A stretch of DNA of 64,000 bases from Glutamicibacter soli (GTDB lineage: Bacteria; Actinomycetota; Actinomycetes; Actinomycetales; Micrococcaceae): the NCBI RefSeq assembly GCF_003309065.1, contig NZ_POAF01000010.1, positions 1 through 64,000 of the forward strand. Reading direction: 5' to 3'. Of the stretch, positions 45,450-53,887 are shown piece after piece (position 1 is the stretch's first letter; every line of letters begins with the position of its first letter). Under the pieces are notes generated by a model, which saw only the letters and a list, made by a program, of their open reading frames with translations, was not told where the DNA came from and ran no database searches. The position numbers and the translations under genes were made by a program.

Positions 45450-45728
45450 CTAGGAAAGTGAAAGGAAGAGCTTTTCCAGCTCTTCGACGGTCAAGCCGTC
45501 TTCTGCTTCGGCGGTCTTCTCCGGATCAACCAGGCAATGCTGCATGGCCGAGGAGACGATGGCGAATCCTGCGCGGTCCAGCGCGGTGGACACGGCAGAC
45601 AGCTGGGTAACCACATCGCGGCATTTGCCGTCGTTCTCAACCGAGTTGATGACGGCGTCAAGCTGGCCACGGGCCCGCTTCAAGCGGTTCAGGATTCGCT
45701 TGCGTGTGGCGTCGTCTGCGTTGCGCAT
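45450..45728 (-). CDS. cstR: CsoR/CstR-family repressor, persulfide-sensing (CstR-like) type
   Basis: 92 residues, all-helical DUF156 protein. With the ATG at 45728 (behind GGAG, 6 bases) the two cysteines are Cys36 and Cys65, the same positions as in M. tuberculosis CsoR. Position 61, the copper-ligating His of CsoR, is Ala. Loss of that His with both Cys kept is the CstR pattern: persulfides cross-link the cysteines and release DNA. Its operon (persulfide dioxygenase, rhodaneses, sulfite exporter, thioredoxin) fits this role. It probably binds the palindrome at 49143-49158. Confidence 0.88.
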   Translation of the reverse strand: MRNADDATRKRILNRLKRARGQLDAVINSVENDGKCRDVVTQLSAVSTALDRAGFAIVSSAMQHCLVDPEKTAEAEDGLTVEELEKLFLSLS

Positions 45729-45771
45729 GATGTGCTCCATTTCGAAAAAGACCGTGGGGCGGACCCCGGGA

Positions 45772-46143
45772 TTAAGACTGGGACTTCTGTGCGTCGGCCA
45801 TTTCGGCGTGCACGGCTTCCATGTCCAGGTTCTTCAGCGACGTGATCAGTTCCTCCAGGCCGCGGGAGTCCAGTGCGCCGGGCTGGGAGTAAACCAGCAC
45901 GCCGTCCTTGAACGCCATCAGCGTCGGGATGGAGGTGATCTGGGCGGCGGCCGCCAGGTTCTGCTGCGTCTCGGTGTTGACCTTGCCGAAGGTCACGTCC
46001 TCGTGCAGGCCGGCAGCGGTGTCGAAGACGGGCGCGAAGTTGCGGCACGGGCCGCACCAGGCTGCCCAGAAGTCGACCAGCAGCATGGGGGAGGACTTGA
46101 CGGTTTCAGCGAAGTTCGTCTCGGTCAATTCTAGCGGTTTCAT
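45772..46143 (-). CDS. trxA: Thioredoxin
   Basis: 123 residues with the redox motif WCGPC at 29-33, the cis-proline in TSIPTLMAF, and an extra charged C-terminal helix. It reduces disulfides and, in sulfur operons, persulfides formed on protein thiols. It lies between the sulfite exporter gene (24 bases upstream) and the CstR-like gene (43 bases downstream). Confidence 0.95.
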   Translation of the reverse strand: MKPLELTETNFAETVKSSPMLLVDFWAAWCGPCRNFAPVFDTAAGLHEDVTFGKVNTETQQNLAAAAQITSIPTLMAFKDGVLVYSQPGALDSRGLEELITSLKNLDMEAVHAEMADAQKSQS

Positions 46144-46167
46144 GGGTACTCCTTGGGTAGATGTGAG

Positions 46168-47055
46168 CTAGTCCGCAGCCGGTGCCAGCGGAGCAGGGGC
46201 CTTGCGCCAGGGGCAGATCGTGGCCAGCGCAGGGATCTTGGTGCAGAGGACCCAGACAAGCGCGGCGACTGCGGCGGCAATGGCTAGTATGAGTCCTGCC
46301 GGATGCGGCAGCTCCTGGGACAGGACGAAGACGCCCATGACCAGGACGAAGTAGCCGAATCCTCGGCGCAGCTTCTTCTCCGGCACCATGGCGGTCAGTC
46401 GCGCTCCGATCAGCGAGCCGATGATCGCCGCTGCCGTAATGGACAGGGTCAGCGGCCAGTTGACGGAGGTGGAGTTCAGGTGCCCCAGCATGCCGGAGGC
46501 CGAGTTCAGCGAGATGACCAGCAGGGAGGTGCCTACCGCGTGCTTCATCTGCAGGCCTGCCAGCAGCACCAGGGCCGGGACGATGAGGAATCCGCCGCCG
46601 GCTCCCACCAGGCCGGTGACCAGGCCGACCACCAGGCCGACGGGAATGTACATCAGCAGCGAACGGCCCTTGGCCTCGGCACCGGAGCCCTTCTTCCGCC
46701 CGCGGATCATGTTCCCGGCGCTGGCCAGCATGATGACGGCGAAGGCCACCATCAGCACCGCGCCGGGAATGGCCGCGCTGGCCAGTCCGCCGAGGAACGC
46801 GCCGCTCATGCTTGCCGCAGCGAAAACCAGGCCCGGGACCCAGCGGACGTTGCGGGCTCGCGCATGCGGCAGCAGGCTGGCCAGCGACGTCACACCCACC
46901 ACGAACAGCGAGGTGGTGATGGCCTGTTTGGCGTCCATGCCCGCGACATAGGTGAGCAGTGGAACCATCAGGATGGAACCGCCGCCACCCAGCAGACCCA
47001 GGGTCAGTCCGACGACAACCGACAGGGCCAGGACCAGAATCATTATTGGTTCCAC
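46168..47055 (-). CDS. TauE/SafE-family sulfite/anion exporter
   Basis: 295 residues, eight or nine membrane segments in two homologous halves, each with the family motif GxGGGxxxVP: LGLLGGGGSILMVPLL (near residue 20-35) and LVGAGGGFLIVPALVL (second half). In persulfide operons this protein exports sulfite made by the dioxygenase. The GTG start at 47055 follows AGGAGGCGGCA; the rhodanese gene ends 9 bases earlier. Confidence 0.93.
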   Translation of the reverse strand: MEPIMILVLALSVVVGLTLGLLGGGGSILMVPLLTYVAGMDAKQAITTSLFVVGVTSLASLLPHARARNVRWVPGLVFAAASMSGAFLGGLASAAIPGAVLMVAFAVIMLASAGNMIRGRKKGSGAEAKGRSLLMYIPVGLVVGLVTGLVGAGGGFLIVPALVLLAGLQMKHAVGTSLLVISLNSASGMLGHLNSTSVNWPLTLSITAAAIIGSLIGARLTAMVPEKKLRRGFGYFVLVMGVFVLSQELPHPAGLILAIAAAVAALVWVLCTKIPALATICPWRKAPAPLAPAAD

Positions 47056-47064
47056 TGCCGCCTC

Positions 47065-47670
47065 CTACTTGCCGTTCGGGTTCAGCAGTTGCCCGGCATT
47101 GGGGATCTGGGCCAGTGGGTTGGCCTTGCCGGCGGTGCTGACCTGGTTCCACGGCATCTTGGACAGCAGGCTGGCCATGGCGCAGGAGTTGCTGGTAGCG
47201 GAGTAGGCAAGGCCCGCTCCGATGGCCGCCGACAGGTAGCCGAGCTTGGGGCTGATCAGCTTGGAGCCGAGGAAGCCCAGCAGCACCAGCGAACCTGCGG
47301 TCATGCGGACCTGGCGGTCCATGGCCCAGCGCTGGGTGCCGCGCACCACCTCGCCGCCTGACTTCTCGTAGGCGGCGATGCCTCCTTCCAGCACGCTGCC
47401 GGCTTCGATCTCGATGTCGATCAGCTTCTGCTGCGCCTGGGAGGCGCGGGTGCCGGACTGGCAGACCAGCACGATCTGCTTGCCCAGCTTGCGGGTCACA
47501 TCATGGGCGTGTTCCGACACCAGGTCCAGCGGCAGGTTGTAGGAGCCTGGGATATGCACGGTCTCGAACTCCGCGGGGGTGCGTACGTCCAGGACTGCCA
47601 CTCCGGACTCATCTGAAGCCAGCAGCTTCTTCAGGGTCGGCGCGTCCATGACATCGATGGGGGTGCTCAT
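47065..47670 (-). CDS. Membrane-anchored rhodanese (rhodanese - DUF2892, YgaP-like)
   Basis: 201 residues: a rhodanese domain (residues 1-105) with active Cys70 in VLVCQSGTRAS, followed by a DUF2892 segment of two membrane helices (RWAMDRQVRMTAGSLVLLGF..LGYLSAAIGAGLAYS). It carries sulfane sulfur as a cysteine persulfide at the inner membrane face. It is second in the operon, 33 bases after the persulfide dioxygenase gene. Confidence 0.93.
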   Translation of the reverse strand: MSTPIDVMDAPTLKKLLASDESGVAVLDVRTPAEFETVHIPGSYNLPLDLVSEHAHDVTRKLGKQIVLVCQSGTRASQAQQKLIDIEIEAGSVLEGGIAAYEKSGGEVVRGTQRWAMDRQVRMTAGSLVLLGFLGSKLISPKLGYLSAAIGAGLAYSATSNSCAMASLLSKMPWNQVSTAGKANPLAQIPNAGQLLNPNGK

Positions 47671-47703
47671 GCTTGGGGGTGTTTCCTTCGTGGTGGGGGT
47701 GGG

Positions 47704-49101
47704 TTAGGCGTTGGTCTTGTTCATGGCCGCGTCCCAGCCGGCGTAGCTGCCGGTCAGCTCGACCACGTCGTACCCGGCATCGCGCAGGGCGCTGGCGACG
47801 ATCGAGTTGCGCAGGCCGCTCTGGCAGTAGGTGACGATCTTGCCGTCGGTAGGCAGCTCGTCCAGGGCCCACAGGGCGCGGCCGCCGGAGATGTGCTTGG
47901 CGTTCGGGATGGCTCCGGCATTGAATTCGCTGCGGCCGCGAACATCCAGCAGCAGGGCGTGCTCGAAGTTCTCCAGATCGGCCGGGTCCACGCTCGGCGG
48001 GGTGAAGGCCGGCAGGCCCTCGAGGGTGGTGGCGTAGCCGGAGACCGCGTCGATGCCCACGCGCATCAGGTGGTCGCGCATTTCCTCGGCTGCCTTCAGG
48101 TTCTCGGCGAAGAGGATCAGCTGGCGGTCGTCGGCTTCCGGATCGAAGGCCCAGGCGCCGAAGTTCGCCATCTTGGAAATGGCAGGGATGGCCAGTGCGC
48201 CGGCGACGGTGCCTTCAGCCACTGCCACGTGGCCGCGGGTGTCCACGAAGACCGCGTCGTTCGCTGCGGTCTGCTCGATGATCTGCTCCGCGGTGAACTC
48301 GACCAGCTCAGGCAGGGGGCCGAGCACCTTGGCACCGTCGCGGTTCTGGCGCTTCATGCGGGCGAAGTAGGCGTGGGCATCCGGCTGCCCGTCGAGCAGC
48401 TGCGCGATGAAGCCTTCCTCGTCGTTGTTGGCCAGGTAGCTGCCCCACCAGGCGAAGTTGCGCTCGTAGCCCACGGTGGTGGATGGTACTGCGCCCAGTG
48501 ACTTGCCGCAGGCGCTGCCCGAGCCGTGGCCCGGGTAGACCTGGATGTGGTCGGGCAGTTCCAGGAAGACATTCTTCAGCGAGGCGAAGAGGTCCTTGGC
48601 TCCGGCGAAGCGGGTGTCCACGCCGCCGGCTGCCTCGTCCAGGAGGTCGGGACGGCCTAGGTCGCCGGCGAAGATGAAGTCGCCGGAGAACATGTAGCCT
48701 GGCTGGTCGCTGAAGGCGCCGTCGGTGACGAGGAATGACAGGTGCTCCGGGGTGTGGCCCGGGGTGTGGCGTGCGGTCACGGTGATGTTGCCCAGCTTGA
48801 TGGTGTCCTTGTCCATCAGGTGCTCGGCCTCGAAGCCGTACTGCCAGTCGGCTCCGCCTTCGCCCGAGACGTAGGTGGTGGCGCCGGTGGCTGCGGCCAG
48901 CTCGCGGGTGCCGGAGAGGTAGTCGGCGTGGATGTGGGTCTCGGTTGCCGCAACGATGCGCATTCCGTTCTTGGCTGCAAGCGCCAGGTACTCGGAGATG
49001 TCGCGGCGGGCATCGATGACGATTGCTTCGCCTTTGGCCTGGCAGCCGATGAAGTAGCTGGCCTGCGCCAGGTCTTCGTCGTAGAAGCGTTCCAGAAGCA
49101 T
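47704..49101 (-). CDS. Persulfide dioxygenase - rhodanese fusion (CstB-like)
   Basis: 465 residues. The N-terminal metallo-beta-lactamase-fold dioxygenase has H56-x-H58-x-D60 (THIHADYLSGTREL), HTPGHTPEH at 112-120 and the Asp in FAGDLGRPDLL, giving the mononuclear iron site. A degenerate rhodanese repeat (270-365, no Cys) is followed by an active one with Cys426 in YCQSGLRNS. It oxidises persulfides to sulfite/thiosulfate. The ATG at 49101 follows AAAGGACATCCC. First gene of the sulfur operon, behind a CsoR/CstR-type operator. Confidence 0.94.
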   Translation of the reverse strand: MLLERFYDEDLAQASYFIGCQAKGEAIVIDARRDISEYLALAAKNGMRIVAATETHIHADYLSGTRELAAATGATTYVSGEGGADWQYGFEAEHLMDKDTIKLGNITVTARHTPGHTPEHLSFLVTDGAFSDQPGYMFSGDFIFAGDLGRPDLLDEAAGGVDTRFAGAKDLFASLKNVFLELPDHIQVYPGHGSGSACGKSLGAVPSTTVGYERNFAWWGSYLANNDEEGFIAQLLDGQPDAHAYFARMKRQNRDGAKVLGPLPELVEFTAEQIIEQTAANDAVFVDTRGHVAVAEGTVAGALAIPAISKMANFGAWAFDPEADDRQLILFAENLKAAEEMRDHLMRVGIDAVSGYATTLEGLPAFTPPSVDPADLENFEHALLLDVRGRSEFNAGAIPNAKHISGGRALWALDELPTDGKIVTYCQSGLRNSIVASALRDAGYDVVELTGSYAGWDAAMNKTNA

Positions 49102-49142
49102 GGGATGTCCTTTCGTTGGGGTGTCTGAATCCACCATAAACT

Positions 49143-49158
49143 ATACCCCCGGGGGTAT
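49143..49158. promoter_or_regulatory. CsoR/CstR-type operator of the sulfur operon
   Basis: A perfect palindrome ATACCCCC/GGGGGTAT, the G/C-core A/T-flank type bound by CsoR-family repressors. On the minus strand it begins directly after a TTGACA -35 box (49163-49158) and occupies the promoter spacer, about 50 bases before the first gene. A second GGGGGTAT half-site in an imperfect copy lies at 49166-49181. Confidence 0.8.
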
Positions 49159-49354
49159 GTCAAAAATAGGGGTGGGGGTATACGTGCAGTTGCGTGAAAG
49201 GATGGCCGCCACCTGGGCCTGGCGTGCGCCAAGACTGGCAATCGCCTTGGAATCCGGAAGTTTGCGTTTCGCCTGCCCGAACGGTGGGTAGCGTGAAAAG
49301 ACGTTCAGTCGGCGGGCGTCAAACCGCCGGCGCGATGATCAAGGAGAGGAAAAG

Positions 49355-49540
49355 ATGTTCAACCGCCATCCCACCGACCCACCCATCAATCCCACTGACC
49401 CCACCGGGCCCATCGCACCCCCGAGCGACCCCACCGCTCCGGACGGTCCGGTCATCGACCCCACGGGGCCGACTGACCCGCCATTCGATCCGACCGCTCC
49501 GCCGGTCCCGCCGGAGCCGGAAACCGCCCCCGAACGCTAG
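49355..49540 (+). CDS. Small proline-rich repeat protein
   Basis: 61 residues composed of DPT-x-P type repeats (NPTDPTGPIAPPSDPTAPDGP..., about 40% Pro plus Asp/Thr), strongly acidic and certainly disordered, with no signal peptide. The ribosome site AAGGAGAGGAAAAG is strong and well spaced, which makes it a likely real gene despite its composition. No function is recognised. It is followed 21 bases later by another small hydrophilic ORF, so the two may be an operon. Confidence 0.6.
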   Translation: MFNRHPTDPPINPTDPTGPIAPPSDPTAPDGPVIDPTGPTDPPFDPTAPPVPPEPETAPER

Positions 49541-49561
49541 CGCAACGAGAGGGAAGAATCC

Positions 49562-49744
49562 ATGGGAGAAAAGCACATTCCTGAAAAAGGTCACCCGGTC
49601 CCGGGGGAGGGTCTGGCATCCAAGGGCCATGTCTCGGACCCGAAGCGCTCTGATGGCGCTCGGCGCGACTGGAGCGACGAAGGGGGAGCTGCCGAAGAGG
49701 GCTCGGCTGCGCCGAGCGGTGCCGGTGAGCGCGACCGGGGCTAG
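49562..49744 (+). CDS. Small hydrophilic disordered protein
   Basis: 60 residues rich in Gly, Glu, Lys, Asp and Ser (GEKHIPEKGHPVPGEGLASKGHV...), without hydrophobic core. This composition recalls small stress-induced hydrophilins, but no family is recognised. AGAGGGAAGAATCC precedes the ATG. Its TAG stop lies in CTAG (49741-49744), shared with the stop of the convergent gene. Confidence 0.55.
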   Translation: MGEKHIPEKGHPVPGEGLASKGHVSDPKRSDGARRDWSDEGGAAEEGSAAPSGAGERDRG

Positions 49745-50193
49745 GGGCGCGGGAAGAGCGCGAGCCAGCTGGCGATCCGCTGCTGGTCCGCGGTGCTGAA
49801 TAGTGCCAGGCGCCGCACCTCTTCGCCGGCCGGCATCAGGAGTCCCGCCTCGTCCTTCGCCGCGTGCGCCAAGGCATCGCCCGCGGGGGAGCCTGTTCCC
49901 GCGTGCGCGCCGGTGGCGATGAACAGCGTGCTCGGTGAGCCGGACAGTGTTTCGATGATGCCGAGTCGTCCGCCCAGGAAGGAGCCCAGCTCGTCGGCGC
50001 GGAAGTGCCCGGTGGCATCCCTCGTGACCACTTCGACTGCGGGGATCAGCTTCTTGCCGCGCCGGCCCACGCCCAATTCCCGGGCTCGGAAGGTCGCTTG
50101 GCCTGCCTGCAGCGGTTCCAGGCTATCCAGCGCCCGCTCCGGGGCGCGCCCGGTTCCGGAGGCGGTTGGCTGCTTGCGTGAAAATAAGCCCAT
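49741..50193 (-). CDS. Hypothetical protein
   Basis: 150 residues, soluble: a Gly/Arg-rich N-terminus, then a mixed alpha/beta domain (GHFRADELGSFLGGRLGIIETLSGSPSTLFIATGAHAGTG). I recognise no family. The stop CTA overlaps the stop of the convergent ORF. It starts 17 bases upstream of the GntR gene stop on the same strand; it could be co-transcribed with gntR. Confidence 0.6.
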   Translation of the reverse strand: MGLFSRKQPTASGTGRAPERALDSLEPLQAGQATFRARELGVGRRGKKLIPAVEVVTRDATGHFRADELGSFLGGRLGIIETLSGSPSTLFIATGAHAGTGSPAGDALAHAAKDEAGLLMPAGEEVRRLALFSTADQQRIASWLALFPRP

Positions 50194-50210
50194 GGTCGTT
50201 CGTCCTTTCG

Positions 50211-50864
50211 CTAGCTGAGGGTGTCCAGATGCGCGGCCAGCTTGGCGCTCGCCGTCTGCAGGTGCTCAGCCAGCACTTGGGCCGCCTCCTGCCGGGACCC
50301 TGTGGAAATCAGTTCCAGCAGGCGCGCGTGCTCGGCGGCGATGTCCTGGGTGGACAACAGGGTGGCGTCCTGCACGTGCGTCATGCACAGCCGGATTTCA
50401 TCCGTGAGCTGCGCGTAGATCGCGCTGGTGCGCGGCGAGCCCAGTGCCTGGACCAGGGCCGCGTGGAAACGCACGTCCGGTTCCACGATCTCGATGGGCG
50501 AGGCGTTGGATAACGCGGTGATCTGCGCGTTGGCCGCCAGCGCTGCCTCGGGTACCTGGCCGGTGCCGGCCAGCAGGCGCACGGCCTCCGCTTCGATGAT
50601 GGCTCGGGTCTGGTAGATGTCGCGGGCATCGGCCGCGGACAGCACCCGCACCTTGGCGCTCTGGTGGGCGTTGCGCGCGAGCAGCCCGCTGGACACCAGG
50701 TTCTCCAGCGCGGCCTTGGCAGTGGGGCGGGCGACCTCGTAGTAGGCTGCCACGTCGACCTCGCCCAGCGGGGTGCCGGGAGAAAGCTCGCCGCTGAAGA
50801 TGCGTTCGCGCAGCGACCTGATGACGGCCTGCACCACCGAAACCACTCCTAGACGGGCAGCCAC
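50211..50864 (-). CDS. GntR-family regulator (FadR/FCD subfamily)
   Basis: 217 residues: an N-terminal winged helix (SVVQAVIRSLRERIFSGELSPGTPLGEVDVAAYYEVARPTAKAALENLVSSGLL) and an FCD ligand domain with metal-binding Asp/His positions (EPDVRFHAALVQALG, EHARLLELI). The GTG start at 50864 follows AAAGGACGCAT; a 58-codon extension upstream is unsupported. It is divergent from the FAD/Fe-S lactate-type dehydrogenase gene, its probable target. The family typically answers to lactate, glycolate or related hydroxy acids. Confidence 0.88.
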   Translation of the reverse strand: MAARLGVVSVVQAVIRSLRERIFSGELSPGTPLGEVDVAAYYEVARPTAKAALENLVSSGLLARNAHQSAKVRVLSAADARDIYQTRAIIEAEAVRLLAGTGQVPEAALAANAQITALSNASPIEIVEPDVRFHAALVQALGSPRTSAIYAQLTDEIRLCMTHVQDATLLSTQDIAAEHARLLELISTGSRQEAAQVLAEHLQTASAKLAAHLDTLS

Positions 50865-50995
50865 ATGCGTCCTTTCGGGCAGAAGTACATTGGACCTACC
50901 AAGTATCCCATGGCGCGTACTACTATGGCATGTGTACTTGTAAGACAATTTCCCGCGACGGTAGGCCACGCCTACGATCCACACAGGAGCGCACC

Positions 50996-53827
50996 ATGGC
51001 ATTGAGCACGCCAGCACTCGGCGAAACCACGGTTTCATCCAGCATCCTCGACCTGGTCGGCGAGCCCGACCGGGTTAAGACCCGATCCATCGACCGCGTG
51101 GCCTATGCCTCGGACGCGTCGCACTACCTGTACACCCCGCAGGCGGTGGTGCTGGCCAAGGACGCCCGCGAGGTCTCGCAGCTGCTGGCCGCCGCCAACC
51201 GGAACAACCAGCCGGTGACCCTGCGCTCAGGCGGCACTTCGCTGGCCGGCCAGGCCAGCGGCGACGGGCTGATGATCGACGTGCGCAAGAATTTCCGCGG
51301 CATCACCGTGCTGGACGGCGGGCAGCGCGTACGTGTCCAGCCCGGCGCCACCATCCGCCAGGTCAACGCCCGGCTGGGCGTCTACGGCACCAAGCTGGGA
51401 CCGGATCCCGCCAGCGAGGCCGCCTGCACCGTGGGTGGCGTCATCGCCAACAACTCCTCCGGCATGGCCTGCGGCACCGAGTTCAACACCTACCGCACCC
51501 TCGATTCCATGACCTTCGTGCTGCCCAGCGGCACCATGGTCGACACCGCCGCCCCGGACGCCGACGCCCTGCTGGCCGCCGCCGAACCGCAGCTGGTGGC
51601 CACCTTGGAAAAGCTGCGCGACCGGGTGCGCTCCAACCCGGATTCCGTGGCGAAGATCGAGAAGCACTTCGCGCTGAAGAACACCATGGGCTACGGCATC
51701 AACGCATTCCTCGACTTCGACTCCCCGGCGCAGCTGATGGCCCATCTGATCATCGGCTCCGAAGGCACGCTGGCCTTCGTGGCCGAGGCGGTGTTCCGCA
51801 CCGTGCCGATCCGCAAGCTGGCCGTCGCCACCCTGGCGGTCTTCGACAACCTGGATCTGGCCACCCGCGCGCTGCCCGAGCTGCTGGATTCGGGCGCCGC
51901 GACCCTTGAGCTCATGGACTCCACCTCGCTGCGCGTCGGGCAGTCGCTGCCCGGCGTGCCCGAAGCCATCATGGGCTTCGAGGTGGACCGGCAGGCCGCC
52001 CTGCTCATCGAATACCACGCAGACAACGACGAGCAGCTGCGCGGGCTGCAGGATGCCGGGCAGAAGCTGCTGGACACCGCCGCGCTGCGCGCCCCGGCCG
52101 TGCTCTCCCCGGACGCGAAGAACCGCCAGGCGGCCTGGAAGTTCCGCAAGGGGCTGTACGCCTCGGTGGCCGGAGCCCGCGTCTCGGGCACCACCGCGCT
52201 GCTGGAGGACGTCGCGGTGCCGGTGCCGTCGCTGGCTGAAACCTGCGGCAGCCTGCAGGAGCTGTTCACCGAATACGGCTACGAGGACTCGGTGATCTTC
52301 GGCCACGCCAAGGACGGCAACATCCACTTCATGCTCACCGACCGCTTCGAGGGCGAGCGGGCGCTGAACCGCTACAACGGATTCAACGACAAGATGGTGG
52401 ACCTGATCCTGTCCAAGGGCGGCAACCTGAAGGCCGAGCACGGCACCGGCCGCGCCATGGCCCCGTTCGTCCGCGCCCAGTACGGCGAGGAGCTCTACGA
52501 CGTGCACCTGGAACTCAAGGCCGCCTGCGATCCGCGCCTGATGATGAACCCCGGGGTCATCATCGACGAGGACCACTCGGCCCACATCCGCAACATCAAG
52601 CTGAACGCCACCATCGAGGTGGAGGCCGACCGCTGCGTCGAATGCGGCTACTGCGAGCCGGTCTGCCCCTCCAAGGACCTGACCCTCACCCCGCGCCAGC
52701 GCATCGTGGTGCGCCGCGCCATCGCCAAGGCGGAGGCGGAAGGCAACCGGGAGCTGGCCGCGGAGCTTGAGAAGGACTACGACTACAACGGCGTGCAGAC
52801 CTGCGCCGTGGACGGCATGTGCGTCACCGCCTGCCCGGTGGGCATCAATACCGGCCTGCTGGTCAAGCGCCTGCGCCGCGAGGACGCGAACCCCGCGCTG
52901 GCCGCAGGGTTCAAGACCGCCGCCAAGGGCTGGGGCGGCGCCACGCGCGCCGGCTCGCTGGCCCTGAGCGCGGCTGACAAGTTCCCCGTGGGCCTGGTCC
53001 GCGGGGTCACCGATGCGGCGCGCAAGGTCATCAGCACCGATGTCATGCCGCGCTACGACGCGGAACTGCCCGGCGGCGGCAAGGCCCGCAAGCCGCTGGC
53101 CGGAATCCTGGGCGCCGCCGGCACCGAACCGCTGGCCATCTACCTGCCGGCCTGCGTGAACTCAATGTTCGGCCCGGCCGGCGAGGGCCAGGGCGTCGCT
53201 TCGGCGTTCACGCAGCTGCTGCACGCGGCCGGCGTCTCGGTCTACGTCCCGCAGGGCATCGAGTCGATGTGCTGCGGCACCCCGTGGAGCTCCAAGGGCT
53301 ACGCCGACGGCCACGACCTCATGGCCCAGCGGGTGCTCGACGAGGTGGCGGCGGCGCTGCCGGGCAGGAACCTGCCGGTCATCTCCGACGCCTCCAGCTG
53401 CACCGAGGGCTTCGCCCACACGCTGGAAGAGCACGGCTACACCGTGGTGGACCTGCTCGCCTTCACCGCCCAGCACCTGCTGGAAAAGCTGCCCGAGGGC
53501 CGGAAGGTCTCCTCGCTGACCCTGCACCCGACCTGCTCCTCCACGCAGATGGGGCTGAATCCCGATTTGGAGAAGGTGGCGCGGGCGGCCGCGGACACCG
53601 TGAACGTGCCGGTCAATTGGGGCTGCTGCGCCTATGCGGGCGACCGCGGCATGCTGCATCCGGAGCTGACCGCCTCCGCCACCGCCGCCGAGGCAGCCGA
53701 GGTGCGCGAACTCGATGCCCAGGCCCATGCTTCCTGCAACCGCACCTGCGAGCTGGGCATGACGCGCGCAACCGGCAAGGACTACCGCCATGTGATCGAA
53801 TTGCTGGCGGAAGCAGTCGCGCGGTAG
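50996..53827 (+). CDS. FAD/Fe-S D-lactate (2-hydroxyacid) dehydrogenase, fused type
   Basis: 943 residues. The N-terminal VAO-type FAD domain (LRSGGTSLAGQASGDGLMIDVRK, KLGPDPASEAACTVGGVIANNSSGMACG) and FAD-linked C-terminal oxidase domain (FGHAKDGNIHFMLT) are followed by two 4Fe-4S clusters (CVECGYCEPVCP and CAVDGMCVTACPVG), then CCG repeats (LPACVNSMFG..., MCCGTPWSSKGY, and ...NWGCCAYAGDRG). This is the Dld/GlcD-GlcF fused enzyme that oxidises D-lactate and passes electrons to the quinone pool. The ATG follows ACAGGAGCGCACC. It is probably controlled by the divergent GntR regulator. Confidence 0.92.
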   Translation: MALSTPALGETTVSSSILDLVGEPDRVKTRSIDRVAYASDASHYLYTPQAVVLAKDAREVSQLLAAANRNNQPVTLRSGGTSLAGQASGDGLMIDVRKNFRGITVLDGGQRVRVQPGATIRQVNARLGVYGTKLGPDPASEAACTVGGVIANNSSGMACGTEFNTYRTLDSMTFVLPSGTMVDTAAPDADALLAAAEPQLVATLEKLRDRVRSNPDSVAKIEKHFALKNTMGYGINAFLDFDSPAQLMAHLIIGSEGTLAFVAEAVFRTVPIRKLAVATLAVFDNLDLATRALPELLDSGAATLELMDSTSLRVGQSLPGVPEAIMGFEVDRQAALLIEYHADNDEQLRGLQDAGQKLLDTAALRAPAVLSPDAKNRQAAWKFRKGLYASVAGARVSGTTALLEDVAVPVPSLAETCGSLQELFTEYGYEDSVIFGHAKDGNIHFMLTDRFEGERALNRYNGFNDKMVDLILSKGGNLKAEHGTGRAMAPFVRAQYGEELYDVHLELKAACDPRLMMNPGVIIDEDHSAHIRNIKLNATIEVEADRCVECGYCEPVCPSKDLTLTPRQRIVVRRAIAKAEAEGNRELAAELEKDYDYNGVQTCAVDGMCVTACPVGINTGLLVKRLRREDANPALAAGFKTAAKGWGGATRAGSLALSAADKFPVGLVRGVTDAARKVISTDVMPRYDAELPGGGKARKPLAGILGAAGTEPLAIYLPACVNSMFGPAGEGQGVASAFTQLLHAAGVSVYVPQGIESMCCGTPWSSKGYADGHDLMAQRVLDEVAAALPGRNLPVISDASSCTEGFAHTLEEHGYTVVDLLAFTAQHLLEKLPEGRKVSSLTLHPTCSSTQMGLNPDLEKVARAAADTVNVPVNWGCCAYAGDRGMLHPELTASATAAEAAEVRELDAQAHASCNRTCELGMTRATGKDYRHVIELLAEAVAR

Positions 53828-53840
53828 GCGCAAGGCCGGA

Positions 53841-53885
53841 CGGCGGCGGGGCCGGGTGCGATATTCGCATCCGGCCCCGCCGCCG
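53841..53885. terminator. Bidirectional terminator between convergent genes
   Basis: A 19-bp GC-rich stem (53841-53859 with 53867-53885, one wobble) with a 7-base loop lies between the stop of the dehydrogenase gene (53827) and the stop of the heme-binding gene (53888). Confidence 0.85.
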
Positions 53886-53887
53886 CC

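Noticed and set aside
50865-50995. GntR operator between gntR and the dehydrogenase gene
   Set aside because: The region has TACCAAGTA and GTACT-type fragments but no clear TGGT-N3-ACCA palindrome of the FCD family.
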